DNA from: Planctomycetota bacterium
GTDB lineage: Bacteria; Planctomycetota; Planctomycetia; Pirellulales; Lacipirellulaceae
Assembly: GCA_024278955.1 (NCBI GenBank)
Contig: JAJRSE010000105.1
Span: forward strand, 1-48,860
Reading direction: 5' to 3'
DNA length: 48,860 nucleotides
This document shows positions 25,435 to 34,103 of this stretch, piece after piece. The notes beneath the pieces are model-generated. The model saw only the letters and a program-made list of their open reading frames with translations, did no database searches and was not told the DNA's origin. Both the position numbers and the translations under genes were made by a program. Positions within the stretch are counted from its first letter, which is position 1. Each line of letters opens with the position of its first letter.

Positions 25435-25813
25435 ACGACTGAGTATCGACTCCCGCGAAAGCGTACCCCTACTGGGAGCAACTCAGCCTCACCAGTCCTC
25501 CTGTTGTGCTCAATCGGAACAAACCAGCAAATTTGCCGAAAGAAACCACAACGACCTTTCTGCCACCAAGTGGATAGCTGAGATGCCATGGGCCGGACAT
25601 ACCGCGTTTTGGTCGGTCGCTAGACTCCCAAACATCCTGAGATGAAAGCCTCAGACGAAAGCAAACTCCGGCAAAAAAGTATTTGGCATTCGAGTTAGCA
25701 GTTGGTAGGGTAAGAGTCTCTGATAAGGGGGCTCGCTCCCTCGATATCGCAAATCAGATTCCAAGCTCCCGCCTCCCCGTCCAAGCCCGCCGCTCTTTCT
25801 CGAAAGTTTTGCT
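25435..25813. other. 379-bp divergent intergenic region
   Basis: Between the surface-protein gene (minus) and the sialidase-like gene (plus). No supported gene; frames 25329-25589 and 25651-25899 look like chance. No strong hairpin seen. Confidence 0.4.
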
Positions 25814-26827
25814 ATGAAAAAATTCGCCCCCGTTTTTCGGGCCTGCTCTCTCGCAATCTTTGCTCTTGTTGCTGCGACCGAAGCGATTGCGGCAGACACT
25901 CAGCCCGTCCTCGTCGAGTCAAAACGCATATGGGACGAGGCGCCCCACAGTGCATTTACCGATTTGATACGTTTCAACCAGCAATGGTTCTGCGTGTTTC
26001 GTGAAGGTCAGGGGCATGTTGCGGAGGATGGAGCTTTGCGAATTATCCGATCTGAAGATGGCAACCTGTGGCAATCGATGGCTCTGATTTCTTCGCCTGA
26101 CTCTGACTTGCGAGACGCAAAAATTTCGATCACTCCGGACAATCGCCTTATGTTGGCCGGCGCCGAAGCAATACCCCATCCGGATACCGGCAAAACCTAC
26201 AAACGCCAATCGCTCGTCTGGTTTTCGGAAGACGGTAAGAACTGGAACGCCAAATATGAAGTTGCGGAGCCTAATTTTTGGCTCTGGAGAATCACTTGGC
26301 ACAAAAATAAAGCCTATGGCTTCGGCTACGGTACGACCAAAGAGAATCGTCTACTACGACTCTACAGCAGCGACGACGGAAAAGACTTTCAGACGCTGGT
26401 CGAAAACGCTGCTCCCGATACCGGGTACGCCAACGAGACCTCGTTGGTCTTCACGCCAGACGATACTGGCTATTGTTTGTTGCGCCGCGATGGCGGCCAA
26501 AACACGGGACTGCTTGGCACCTCTAAGCCCCCTTATACCGAATGGAGCTGGCAGGATCTTGCCGTTCGTCTCGGAGGCCCCGATATGATTTGCTTGCCAG
26601 ATGGGCGTTTCATCGCGGCAGTTCGTCTTTATGACGGCAAGGTTCGTACGTCGCTCTGTTGGATCGACATTAAGCAGGGAACTCTTACCGAGGCTCTCAA
26701 GCTCCCCTCCGGTGGCGATACAAGCTACGCTGGCATGGTTTGGCACGAGGAGATGCTGTGGGTCAGCTACTACTCCTCGCACGAAGAAAAGACCTGCATT
26801 TACCTCGCAAAAGTCCGATTTGAATAA
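25814..26827 (+). CDS. Secreted sialidase-fold (BNR-repeat) protein
   Basis: 337 aa with a signal peptide (ACSLAIFALVAATEAIAAD, cleavage about residue 27). Asp-box-like elements occur at SEDGNLWQSM, SEDGKNWNAK and SSDDGKDF, and the chain reads as a six-bladed propeller (RFNQQWFCVFREGQGH, DARIS-like RDAKISITPDNRL). NCBI-style annotation would be exo-alpha-sialidase or glycoside hydrolase. An arginine triad can be proposed but not proved; many planctomycete copies have unknown substrates. It is exported and transcribed alone, ending in a hairpin at 26849-26883. Confidence 0.75.
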   Translation: MKKFAPVFRACSLAIFALVAATEAIAADTQPVLVESKRIWDEAPHSAFTDLIRFNQQWFCVFREGQGHVAEDGALRIIRSEDGNLWQSMALISSPDSDLRDAKISITPDNRLMLAGAEAIPHPDTGKTYKRQSLVWFSEDGKNWNAKYEVAEPNFWLWRITWHKNKAYGFGYGTTKENRLLRLYSSDDGKDFQTLVENAAPDTGYANETSLVFTPDDTGYCLLRRDGGQNTGLLGTSKPPYTEWSWQDLAVRLGGPDMICLPDGRFIAAVRLYDGKVRTSLCWIDIKQGTLTEALKLPSGGDTSYAGMVWHEEMLWVSYYSSHEEKTCIYLAKVRFE

Positions 26828-26848
26828 TCGCTGCAAAAAAACAGGACT

Positions 26849-26883
26849 AGAAAGCCGTTTTTTGCCTAAAAAAACGGCTTTCT
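26849..26883. terminator. Bidirectional-type hairpin after the sialidase-like gene
   Basis: AGAAAGCCGTTTTTT (26849-26863) and AAAAAACGGCTTTCT (26869-26883) form a perfect 15-bp stem with a 5-nt loop (GCCTA). The A/T-rich upper half makes it work like a terminator in either direction. Confidence 0.7.
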
Positions 26884-27024
26884 GCTCTGCCAGAACACAA
26901 ATTGCGTCAGCCCGACCATTTAGCCCAGACGCTCTAAATGCAGCATTTCGCCAATCTCTGCTGCGATTGTTTTCAAAGTTCCTGCATCTGGGGCAATGAG
27001 ATTTGAGAGAAACCTTGCTTATGG

Positions 27025-27052
27025 TTGACCAAATGCGGATTTCCGCTATGCT
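27025..27052 (+). promoter_or_regulatory. Candidate sigma-70-like promoter of the cold-shock gene
   Basis: TTGACC (27025-27030), 16-bp spacer, TATGCT (27047-27052). If used, transcription would start near 27059 and give a leader of about 140 nt before the ATG at 27198, in line with the long leaders of many cold-shock genes. Confidence 0.4.
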
Positions 27053-27197
27053 GAATGCTGCGGTGAAGGACGAAATGTGAGCATTTAGCTTCATCTCCGC
27101 TGTGTTTGGCGGCTTTTCCCAAGGGAATCTCGCGTCAGTTATGGGGTCATTTAAGCGTGGCCCAAAGTTATAAGTTCTAGTTTTGGAGATTGGCAAA

Positions 27198-27395
27198 ATG
27201 CCAGAAGGTACAATTAAGAAGCTGACGGACAAAGGTTTTGGTTTTATCGAGGGTGACCGAGGAGATATCTTCTTCCACCACTCGGCCCTCGAAGGGGTCA
27301 ACTACGACAGCCTTCAAGAAGGTCAGCGCGTCGAGTATCAAGAAGGCAGTGGCCCTAAGGGTCCATGTGCCGAGAACGTAACGGTTGTTGCCTAA
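27198..27395 (+). CDS. Cold-shock domain protein
   Basis: 65 aa from ATG at 27198 with GGAG at 27185-27188; the frame also has a TTG at 27183. Full CSD features are seen: GTIKKLTDKGFGFIEGD (RNP1 core) and DIFFHHSAL (RNP2), followed by EGQRVEYQEGSGPKGPCAENV. It binds single-stranded RNA/DNA and acts as an RNA chaperone in the cytoplasm. The RNP1 core normally reads KGFGFI, as here. It is monocistronic, with its own terminator. Confidence 0.96.
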   Translation: MPEGTIKKLTDKGFGFIEGDRGDIFFHHSALEGVNYDSLQEGQRVEYQEGSGPKGPCAENVTVVA

Positions 27396-27460
27396 GTAGC
27401 AACCTTCGTTTATCGAAGCAAGCTATTCAGCACACTGACACAAGAAGATGACACAAAAAG

Positions 27461-27500
27461 GGGCCGCACCATGATCGCATGGTGCGGCCCTTTTGATTTT
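27461..27500 (+). terminator. Rho-independent terminator of the cold-shock gene
   Basis: GGGCCGCACCATG (27461-27473), loop ATCG, CATGGTGCGGCCC (27478-27490), then TTTTGATTTT. A perfect 13-bp stem with a T-tract. Confidence 0.9.
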
Positions 27501-27534
27501 CAGTAACCGTTCACGAGTGCAATGCATTCGATAA

Positions 27535-27562
27535 ACCACCGAGAGCACAGGGGACACAGAGG
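27535..27562 (+). repeat. CACAGAG-type block, 3' side of the GxxExxY gene
   Basis: ACCACCGAGAGCACAGGGGA followed by CACAGAGG. It is similar to the reverse complement of 27950-27980 and to the left arm of the hairpin at 33710-33782. Confidence 0.7.
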
Positions 27563-27563
27563 A

Positions 27564-27591
27564 TTAGAGTTTGAAACTTAGAGTTTGAAAC
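27564..27591. repeat. 14-bp tandem duplication at the end of the GxxExxY gene
   Basis: TTAGAGTTTGAAAC occurs at 27564-27577 and again at 27578-27591. The second copy encodes the last codons and stop of the GxxExxY gene; the first is just past the stop. Confidence 0.8.
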
Positions 27592-27949
27592 GTTGTATGC
27601 CGTCCTTGAGCACTTTTTTGTTGAAATTGAGCAACAGTCCAGTCGTGATACCAGTCAGTTTCATATAAGTCAGTAATTGAGCCTGATGGATTCCCTGGAT
27701 CTCTTCAACAGATTTCAGTTCTAAAATCAGCTGATCTTCAACCAGAATGTCAATGCGATATCCACAATCGAGGTGGATGCCCTTGTACTCTATGGGCAAC
27801 GGGTATTCTAACTTGAACCGAATTTCATGGAGCGACAGTTCTCTCGCCAAGCACTGTTTGTAGGAGGATTCCAATAGACCGGGGCCAAGCAGCCGATGCA
27901 CCTCAATTGCGCATCCAATCACCTCGCCGGTCAGAGGATCCTTTGCCAT
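27578..27949 (-). CDS. GxxExxY protein (PD-(D/E)XK-like)
   Basis: 123 aa, full length for this family. The signature GLLESSY (G24, E27, Y30) follows an IGCAIEVHRLLGPG helix. CGYRIDILV (about D67) and LILELKSVE (about E77, K79) form a PD-(D/E)XK nuclease-like core, with QAQLLTYMKL and TGLLLNFNK after it. The family is known by motif only; its job is unknown, though the fold suggests a nuclease. The ATG at 27949 abuts a CACAGAG-type block, leaving no room for a normal promoter unless the block supplies it. It is flanked by inverted repeats as part of a compact unit. Confidence 0.92.
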   Translation of the reverse strand: MAKDPLTGEVIGCAIEVHRLLGPGLLESSYKQCLARELSLHEIRFKLEYPLPIEYKGIHLDCGYRIDILVEDQLILELKSVEEIQGIHQAQLLTYMKLTGITTGLLLNFNKKVLKDGIQRFKL

Positions 27950-27980
27950 GGTTCTCTGTGGTCTCGGCGATCTCTGTGGT
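27950..27980 (-). repeat. CACAGAG-type block, 5' side of the GxxExxY gene
   Basis: Reading into the gene on the minus strand: ACCACAGAGATCGCCGAGAC then CACAGAGAACC, directly abutting the ATG. It matches ACAGAGATCACCGAGGGCAC of the hairpin arm at 33710-33738. Confidence 0.75.
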
Positions 27981-28016
27981 AAAATGCTTTATATCAGATC
28001 GTCTGTGAACGGTTAC

Positions 28017-28105
28017 GAGGATTACGACTCAATCTCTACGAAGCGATTCCCCTCGGAAGCTCGCCACCACAATTCTTGGCACGAATCCCTAGCACAGACA
28101 AATCG
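28017..28105. other. Short gap after the subtilase gene
   Basis: Between the mini-element and the subtilase stop. The stretch around 28060-28110 contains AATCCCTAGCA and ATCGCTAGGA, a weak hairpin that could help terminate the subtilase transcript. Nothing else is seen. Confidence 0.3.
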
Positions 28106-31100
28106 CTAGGAGAGGAAACGCCAGTTGATCTCTTCGCCCAGCACCTCAGCTAGGGCCGATTCGGCGTCATGGCTGACTCGCTCAACAACTTCGCCTATGG
28201 GTCGCTGACGGCGTCCGGCGAGGCGATCCATGACCCGGTCGGTTGCTGCATGGACTCGGTCAGTAAACTCAACCGTTCGATCGATTCTCGTCTCGATTGA
28301 ATGCGTTTCAAAGCGATGTGGTCGAGCTAGTCGACCGATGCGCGAGAGATCGAGATCGCTCGCCGAGCGGGCTTGCCTTGCTAACGTAAGCATGGCATCC
28401 AGTCTCGTCGGCTGCTGGTTCGTATCGCCGGCTAGCGAAATGACTGGTGCCGGAGCAACCACGGCTGCCGCCGGGGCAGGCGTGGGCGACGCGACCACGC
28501 GAGTACTAAATGCAGTCGTCGTCAATTGCGATACAACAACCGACCCCGTATTGGACTGTCCAGGAGAGGCCAAGCTCGACTCGGAAGCTTGGACAGCAGC
28601 AAGCAACGGCAAGCTTGAACTTTCCGGTCCACCGGAGTCGCCAGCCATGCCTGCGGCTAGAGGTGCCTCGGTGCTCTCGCCGTAGGTCGCAGCCCAAATC
28701 GAAAGATCAACGCCGTCGACGCTGCTACTTTCGTTGCCATCTCCGTCACCGACTGCCACGGCAGCCGAGGCGCTTCCGAAACCTGTTTGCCAGGTCAGGA
28801 AGTCGAAGCCATCGGTATCGCCGTCTTCGTCAAAGTCGCCCGTGACGGGAGCAAATGCGGTGGCTGCACCTGAGCCAAATTCAGCATCCCAGTCGGCAAG
28901 GTCTGCCGAGTTGACGACATCGTCGCCATTGGAGTCGCCATCGGAAGAGGTAACAGCCGCTCCGGACATACCAAATCCGAGTTGCCAGCTAAGGAAGTCA
29001 AAACCATCGACGTCGCCATCGTCGTCAAAGTCGGGACCGGCAAGCTCGACTATCACCGGTGCCACTTTTCTGAGCTTGTAGTCTTCGACTTCGCCGATCA
29101 GAGCAGCCCCGGTTACCGAGTTGATGCCAAATTCGCCGTAGCGGAATCGAGCAAAAACATCGCCGGCCGTCAGAGCTGCCGGAATCTCGAAGGAGATGCT
29201 GTTTTCACCCGGCTGAAGCAACTGGTCCGTAATAATACGTTCGCCCGGATCGTCGAAATCGTTATCGCCGTTGAAATCTACCCAGCCCTGCAAGTAGCCA
29301 CCAGTCCGGCTTGCTGTGGCAATAAGATTGCCCGTCGAGTCTGCGACCAAATCGTCGACGACGATTCCATCGTCATCGTTAAAGTTGTCGTTATCGTCTC
29401 CGTCGGCATCAGGAGATGGCAAGCCGTTGATCTCGGCATCAATGCTCTCGTTGGAAGACCCAAGGAAGAAAACACCTGCCGGATGCCGGGCACCGTCTTC
29501 GGCGAAGAGCGTGATGCCATAGGCCGCAGGCAAGTCGCCATAGTCGAGCGTCGGGGTCGTTGGGTTGCTGCTATCGCCAAAGAGGCCAAACAGGATGTTC
29601 GAAACCGTCCCACCGCCAGCTAACGAGACAATCTGAGGTCCCTCGCTGAGAGGGAAAATCTGGAAGAACGGGGTTCCCGTCGTTTCGATCCTCACCACAT
29701 GGGTGCCTGGGGCAACGCCATCGAAAATGTACGCACCGTTGACATTGGTGGTCGTGATTCGTTCGCCCGCCTCAAACGAACCGCTGCCATTCGAGTCGAT
29801 AAACACGTCGACGCCTACTTGACCTATCTCGTTAGCCTGCTGGATTCCGTCTGCGCTGGAATCAATAAAGACGACCCCCATCAGGTAACCATCCTGGCTT
29901 GTCCCATTGCCTGGGCCAGTCCCGACGGGCGGAGTAATCGCGAATTCAACGCCCGAGATAGCATCTCCATGTCCGACGAGAAATGCGGAAATGCCTGTCG
30001 TAGGATCACTCAAGGTCCAGCTCGGAGGAGCAATGACGCCCACGTTCACGACCATCGCGTTGAGATTAGCGTCAAGCGGAATCGTTAGCGAATACTGACC
30101 GTTGGCATCCGTCGAAACGATAATCTCGCCGGCATCGAACTGCCCATTGCGATTCACATCGCCATAGACGCTCACGCCGGGCACGTTCACATCACCTTGG
30201 TTGAAATTGCCATCGCCATTGATGTCGGCAAACACGACGCCGCTGAAATCGACTTGCGCTGGCGCCGCAGGACCAGGATCGAGCAGGAAGTTAAGATTCT
30301 TAACGCCATCGACGACTTCGGCGCCGGAACCATCCAGGAACGCGAAAGGCGTGCCATCGGCCTGCAACGGCACTTCCAGGTTGGCATCGTAGTCCCAAAC
30401 TTTGAAGAAGTCGGCCGAAATGGTCCACTCCGTCTTGTAATCTTGAAGGAGCCCAGCGGGGGTAAACGAATCGTCTAGCGCCGCGCGTCCCAAGGGATCG
30501 ACGATGGAAATGATGTAATCGTCGGGGACCAAATCGAAGTAATAATTGCCATCGGCTCCGGTGACAAACTGGTCGACAAGCACCCCATCGCTGGCTCGCC
30601 GTGCCTCGACCGTGATGTTGGCACCCATCGATTCGTGAGTGATATCGATTGTGTTTGTCACTTCGCCGAATCGCAAAGTGCCATCGGTATCGGTGTTACT
30701 CTGAATGACGCGGCTGAAATTGAATGCGTCGTCCCGGTTGTCATCAACACCGATCAGGCCTTGCACACGTTGGGTGTTGGCACCAATCGGGCTGCCATGC
30801 CAAGCAACTTCGATGCCGGTAATCCCAATGGCTGTGCCAGAGTAGTTCTCGAAGTGCAACTGCCACCCTTGCTCCAAGAGGTCTGCTACGTCAGCAGGTT
30901 CCCCCGTGGTGGGATCAAAAATAATTTGGCTGTCCGAGCGTTCCCCCCAGTTACGGTTCGTAGTGAAGGTAACCACCAAAGGGTTCTCCGGATCGGTATC
31001 CGTGGAAGCCAATGACGGGCTTTCTTCAAATGTGGCCGCCGTAGCGTTTTGGAAGATCTCTTGGCCTAAGCTCTCCACAAAGAAATTGTTTAACTCGCTT

Positions 31101-33250
31101 TGTGTTCCATTTGGAGAGACCAGCAAAACCCGCATGTTGTCAAGAAACTGGGTGTCTGTTGCGGTGCCGAGAAGCGATATTTTTACTTCGACACTCTCGA
31201 TGGTCATCGTATTGTTTGCAGGAACTTCAAGCTCAACGTATCCACCCCGAGGCTGAAACAACGGGTTATTGTTGAAAGGATCGTCAGCAAAATATTCGTT
31301 CCAAAAATCAACAAATCCTGCTCCGCCACCCAAACCACCAGGGACAAGTTGATTGCCACTATCATCATTGCTAACTTCCGCAGCGGGAACATTAATAAAG
31401 AATCCACCCTCCGGACTGATAAAACTGGTAAAGGTCAGCTCATCGGGTAACGTTTGGTTCTTGGTGCCCCACTGCTGAGCCAGTTGCACCGCGAGTTCCG
31501 CATCGATAACCCCCTGAGCATAGCCAATGTTCTCGCCGTAGACGCCTCTGCCTTGGCTGACAGTATAGCCGGCACCGTTGGTCAATACTTGAGGCGTTGG
31601 CTGGTATTGAATACCTGAATTGGTTTGAGAATTAAGAAATACTCCTCCCACAAAATTGGCGGTAGCCCTAGGTCCTGAATTGAACCCTGCTTCCGTAAGT
31701 GTTGGATCGAGCGTTGGAGTCACCGTTTGGACAAGTGGAGCGATTGAAGGGTCCCAAACATCGGGATCGCGAAACACAGGCATCTGATTGATGATCCAGG
31801 TGTTCTGAGTCGAACCAGCACCAACCGCAAGCGGAACTTCAAATTTTGCGTTCTGCCTTGCCGAGCGAACAAGGATTTCCTGGACATCTCGCCAGCTAAG
31901 GTCAGGATTGACCTCAAGCATCAATGCGATTACCCCACTCACCAGCGGTGCTGCCGCAGAGGTCCCCCCAAAGCGAGACATGTAGTCGATATCTTCCAGG
32001 AAATCGCGATCGAATTCCTGCCCCGTGATTGGGTCTGGAGAAAAGTTACGTCCAGCTTCTCCAGTCAAATCGGTCGTAAAAATACCGCTGCCCAAGCCCG
32101 AATCATCAATGATGTTCAACGCAGCGTTCGATCCCGTAGGAGCGGCGACCAACACGTTGGCTCCCGTCTCGGCAAAGCCGGTAACGGTTCCGTCAACATT
32201 GTTATAGAAGCCATTCTCGTCGACGCCCGTAACGCCGATGGTATAGCGTGAACTCACCCAACCATTGTAAGTAGTGCTATCCCAGCCGCCGATTGTTTCG
32301 AAACCGAAATCAAAAGGCGTCCCCGCGTTGTTTCCTGCGGCAAATACATGAATTACCCCTAAGTCCTCGCCCGTCACCGAATTTGTGCGACCAAAAATGA
32401 TTGAATCACGCAGGGCTAGGAATTCGTTGAATGTTGGGCCGGCAACGCCTCGCGTGACATTGGGTCCCCAGCTATTGTTGGTGATATCGATCTGGTCGAT
32501 TTCGTAGCGGAAAGCGTTCACCAGTGCATTGGGATCCCCACTGGGTGCTCCTTCGGGAAGGAAAAACTGAATCGGTACAAGTGTTGCTCCTGGTGCTACC
32601 CCAGAACCCCCAAGACCGTTGTTAGCAACTGCGCCGATAAGTCCCGCCACCGCCGTACCATGAGATCCAGCCTGGATTGACCCTGGCCCTGTGCCTCCTG
32701 TGAATAGGTTCAGTCCTAACGTATCGGAAACATTGTTGGCCAAATCAGGATGATCAACCTGTAGTCCTTCGTCGATCACTGCCACCACGACCCCCTCGCC
32801 GGTGATTCCCAGATTCCAAACAGGGGCTACGTTGATATCCTCGCCGGCTTTACCAAAAATCGCTTGGAAGTCCGGGTTTCCTACTTCCTGGGCCACGTTA
32901 ATAAATTGCCACTGATTACCCGACAAAGGATCAGTCGGAATCGAAAACGAGGTGGCTTCCACTTGTTGACTGCCCGCATTTAACAGTGTTTGCCAATACA
33001 GTTCGTTCAGCAGAATCTGTTGCTGTCCTGCGGCGGTCGCACTCGAATAGGACTGCACCTGAATCTGAAGATTCTCGGAGACCGAACTTTGCAACGCCGC
33101 CAGCGGCGAATCGGCCGACATCACGCGCCGGTCTTCAAGAGTCTCGAAGCCTAGCTGACGTTTGCGTTGGCGGCGGCTTACGCCCCGGGGACGACGTGAC
33201 TTAGCCAAGCCCGATCGGCTTGAAGAGGTGTTGCGCTGAAAAAATGCCAT
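28106..33250 (-). CDS. Giant subtilisin-like (S8) protease with P-domain, SdrD-B, GEVED and dockerin-like modules
   Basis: 1714 aa. A basic N-terminus (RRPRGVSRRQRKRQLG) leads into the LEPR-XLL-type motif FETLEDRRVMSAD (about 35-47). The S8 catalytic domain is complete: VVVAVIDEG (D160), GSHGTAVAGLIG (H197), AAGNN (oxyanion Asn, about 307) and GGTSAAAPLVSG (S431). Next come a proprotein-convertase P-domain-like sandwich (about 660-830), several SdrD-B-like domains (VFADINGDGNFNQGDVNVPG; VFIDSSADGIQQANE), a GEVED domain (LQGWVDFNGDNDFDDPGERI, IGEVEDYKL) and two dockerin-like pairs ([40 protein letters not shown]). A charged helical tail (about 1600-1714) follows. It should act outside the cell or in the envelope. 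No propeptide is obvious between motif and catalytic domain beyond about 100 residues. Confidence 0.93.
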   Translation of the reverse strand: MAFFQRNTSSSRSGLAKSRRPRGVSRRQRKRQLGFETLEDRRVMSADSPLAALQSSVSENLQIQVQSYSSATAAGQQQILLNELYWQTLLNAGSQQVEATSFSIPTDPLSGNQWQFINVAQEVGNPDFQAIFGKAGEDINVAPVWNLGITGEGVVVAVIDEGLQVDHPDLANNVSDTLGLNLFTGGTGPGSIQAGSHGTAVAGLIGAVANNGLGGSGVAPGATLVPIQFFLPEGAPSGDPNALVNAFRYEIDQIDITNNSWGPNVTRGVAGPTFNEFLALRDSIIFGRTNSVTGEDLGVIHVFAAGNNAGTPFDFGFETIGGWDSTTYNGWVSSRYTIGVTGVDENGFYNNVDGTVTGFAETGANVLVAAPTGSNAALNIIDDSGLGSGIFTTDLTGEAGRNFSPDPITGQEFDRDFLEDIDYMSRFGGTSAAAPLVSGVIALMLEVNPDLSWRDVQEILVRSARQNAKFEVPLAVGAGSTQNTWIINQMPVFRDPDVWDPSIAPLVQTVTPTLDPTLTEAGFNSGPRATANFVGGVFLNSQTNSGIQYQPTPQVLTNGAGYTVSQGRGVYGENIGYAQGVIDAELAVQLAQQWGTKNQTLPDELTFTSFISPEGGFFINVPAAEVSNDDSGNQLVPGGLGGGAGFVDFWNEYFADDPFNNNPLFQPRGGYVELEVPANNTMTIESVEVKISLLGTATDTQFLDNMRVLLVSPNGTQSELNNFFVESLGQEIFQNATAATFEESPSLASTDTDPENPLVVTFTTNRNWGERSDSQIIFDPTTGEPADVADLLEQGWQLHFENYSGTAIGITGIEVAWHGSPIGANTQRVQGLIGVDDNRDDAFNFSRVIQSNTDTDGTLRFGEVTNTIDITHESMGANITVEARRASDGVLVDQFVTGADGNYYFDLVPDDYIISIVDPLGRAALDDSFTPAGLLQDYKTEWTISADFFKVWDYDANLEVPLQADGTPFAFLDGSGAEVVDGVKNLNFLLDPGPAAPAQVDFSGVVFADINGDGNFNQGDVNVPGVSVYGDVNRNGQFDAGEIIVSTDANGQYSLTIPLDANLNAMVVNVGVIAPPSWTLSDPTTGISAFLVGHGDAISGVEFAITPPVGTGPGNGTSQDGYLMGVVFIDSSADGIQQANEIGQVGVDVFIDSNGSGSFEAGERITTTNVNGAYIFDGVAPGTHVVRIETTGTPFFQIFPLSEGPQIVSLAGGGTVSNILFGLFGDSSNPTTPTLDYGDLPAAYGITLFAEDGARHPAGVFFLGSSNESIDAEINGLPSPDADGDDNDNFNDDDGIVVDDLVADSTGNLIATASRTGGYLQGWVDFNGDNDFDDPGERIITDQLLQPGENSISFEIPAALTAGDVFARFRYGEFGINSVTGAALIGEVEDYKLRKVAPVIVELAGPDFDDDGDVDGFDFLSWQLGFGMSGAAVTSSDGDSNGDDVVNSADLADWDAEFGSGAATAFAPVTGDFDEDGDTDGFDFLTWQTGFGSASAAVAVGDGDGNESSSVDGVDLSIWAATYGESTEAPLAAGMAGDSGGPESSSLPLLAAVQASESSLASPGQSNTGSVVVSQLTTTAFSTRVVASPTPAPAAAVVAPAPVISLAGDTNQQPTRLDAMLTLARQARSASDLDLSRIGRLARPHRFETHSIETRIDRTVEFTDRVHAATDRVMDRLAGRRQRPIGEVVERVSHDAESALAEVLGEEINWRFLS

Positions 33251-34103
33251 TTTTTGCTGTTCCCGTTAGTAAGATCACCGATCGGGTCCTCTTCACCACT
33301 TCTCCCGCGCCATAGTCAACGCGCACGGCAAACTCCTACATGGAGTCTCGCCGAAGTGAAGAGGGCTCGAATGCCCTGCGTCCTGTTCCTAAACACCGAG
33401 TGCTATCCACCAGACCGAGAGACAACGATCGTGTCCTCTGCTGCGAAACACCCAGCGTCTCTTGCCAGCCTCTGGCCATGACTTCGCCTGCTAGCACAAT
33501 CTCTTTTCTGTAGGCAACTGGTTGCGTTGGCTCAAAGGTTGCGCCACGCTTCCCTATTAGTCCTTCATAATAGTTAGGCCTACCGCAATCGTCAAACTTT
33601 TGGTGAGGGTTTGCAGGACGATTGCAAAGTTGCGAAAAGAAGCAAAAAATGCTCTTAATAGAGCTGCTTTCGCAGGAGAACTAAAAAGTCGGGTCGAAGT
33701 GAAAAATTTAGCCACAGAGATCACCGAGGGCACAGAGACCCCTTGTTTTTAGCACTCTGTGTTCTCGGTGATCTCTGTGGCTATACATTTTATGTCTTTT
33801 GACTTTGCCGTGTGGTGGTGGTTTAGCAGTCTAATTCCTGCTCCTTGGCGATTCAAAAAATGGCTTTGCCGGGATATTGCCGATTTCTCCTTCACATTAG
33901 GTAAACCACACAAAGTCTGTCAGATCTAACGGAATCTTTGGTTATTCCGCTGCTAGGGGTCCGATAACCCTTTCCAGCCAAGCTATGTGCGACATGCTCG
34001 TCTGCTCTATTTATCGGCTTGGCATCAACAGGATCACAGAAAATCGCCGTGACGCGAGGCACGCACGTTGCAACGGCGTTTGGGACAACGAGGGGGATTT
34101 TAG
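33251..34103. other. 853-bp divergent intergenic region
   Basis: Between the subtilase (minus) and the BBP7 gene (plus). It contains the CACAGAG hairpin (33710-33782) and no gene that I can support; frames 33254-33481, 33892-34161 and 34019-34501 lack character. AGGGGG at 34091-34096 is the ribosome binding site of the BBP7 gene. Long gaps like this would carry two promoters. Confidence 0.5.
33710..33782. repeat. CACAGAG-type palindromic hairpin
   Basis: The left arm at 33710-33738 (AGCCACAGAGATCACCGAGG then GCACAGAGA) pairs with the right arm 33754-33782 (ACTCTGTGTTCTCGGTGATC then TCTGTGGCT) with about three mismatches in 29 bp and a 15-nt loop. The arms match the blocks around the GxxExxY gene 5.7 kb away. 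It has no coding content of its own. Confidence 0.85.

Larger units (their letters stand above)
27503..28016. mobile_element. GxxExxY mini-element with 12-bp inverted ends
   Basis: A 514-bp unit that begins with GTAACCGTTCAC (27503-27514) and ends with its exact reverse complement GTGAACGGTTAC (28005-28016). Inside are the GxxExxY gene and two CACAGAG-type blocks in opposite orientation on either side of it (27535-27562 and 27950-27980). The element begins 3 bp after the cold-shock terminator tail. No target duplication is visible at the outer edges, so insertion by a classic transposase is not shown. The mobile reading is inference from the symmetry. Confidence 0.45.
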
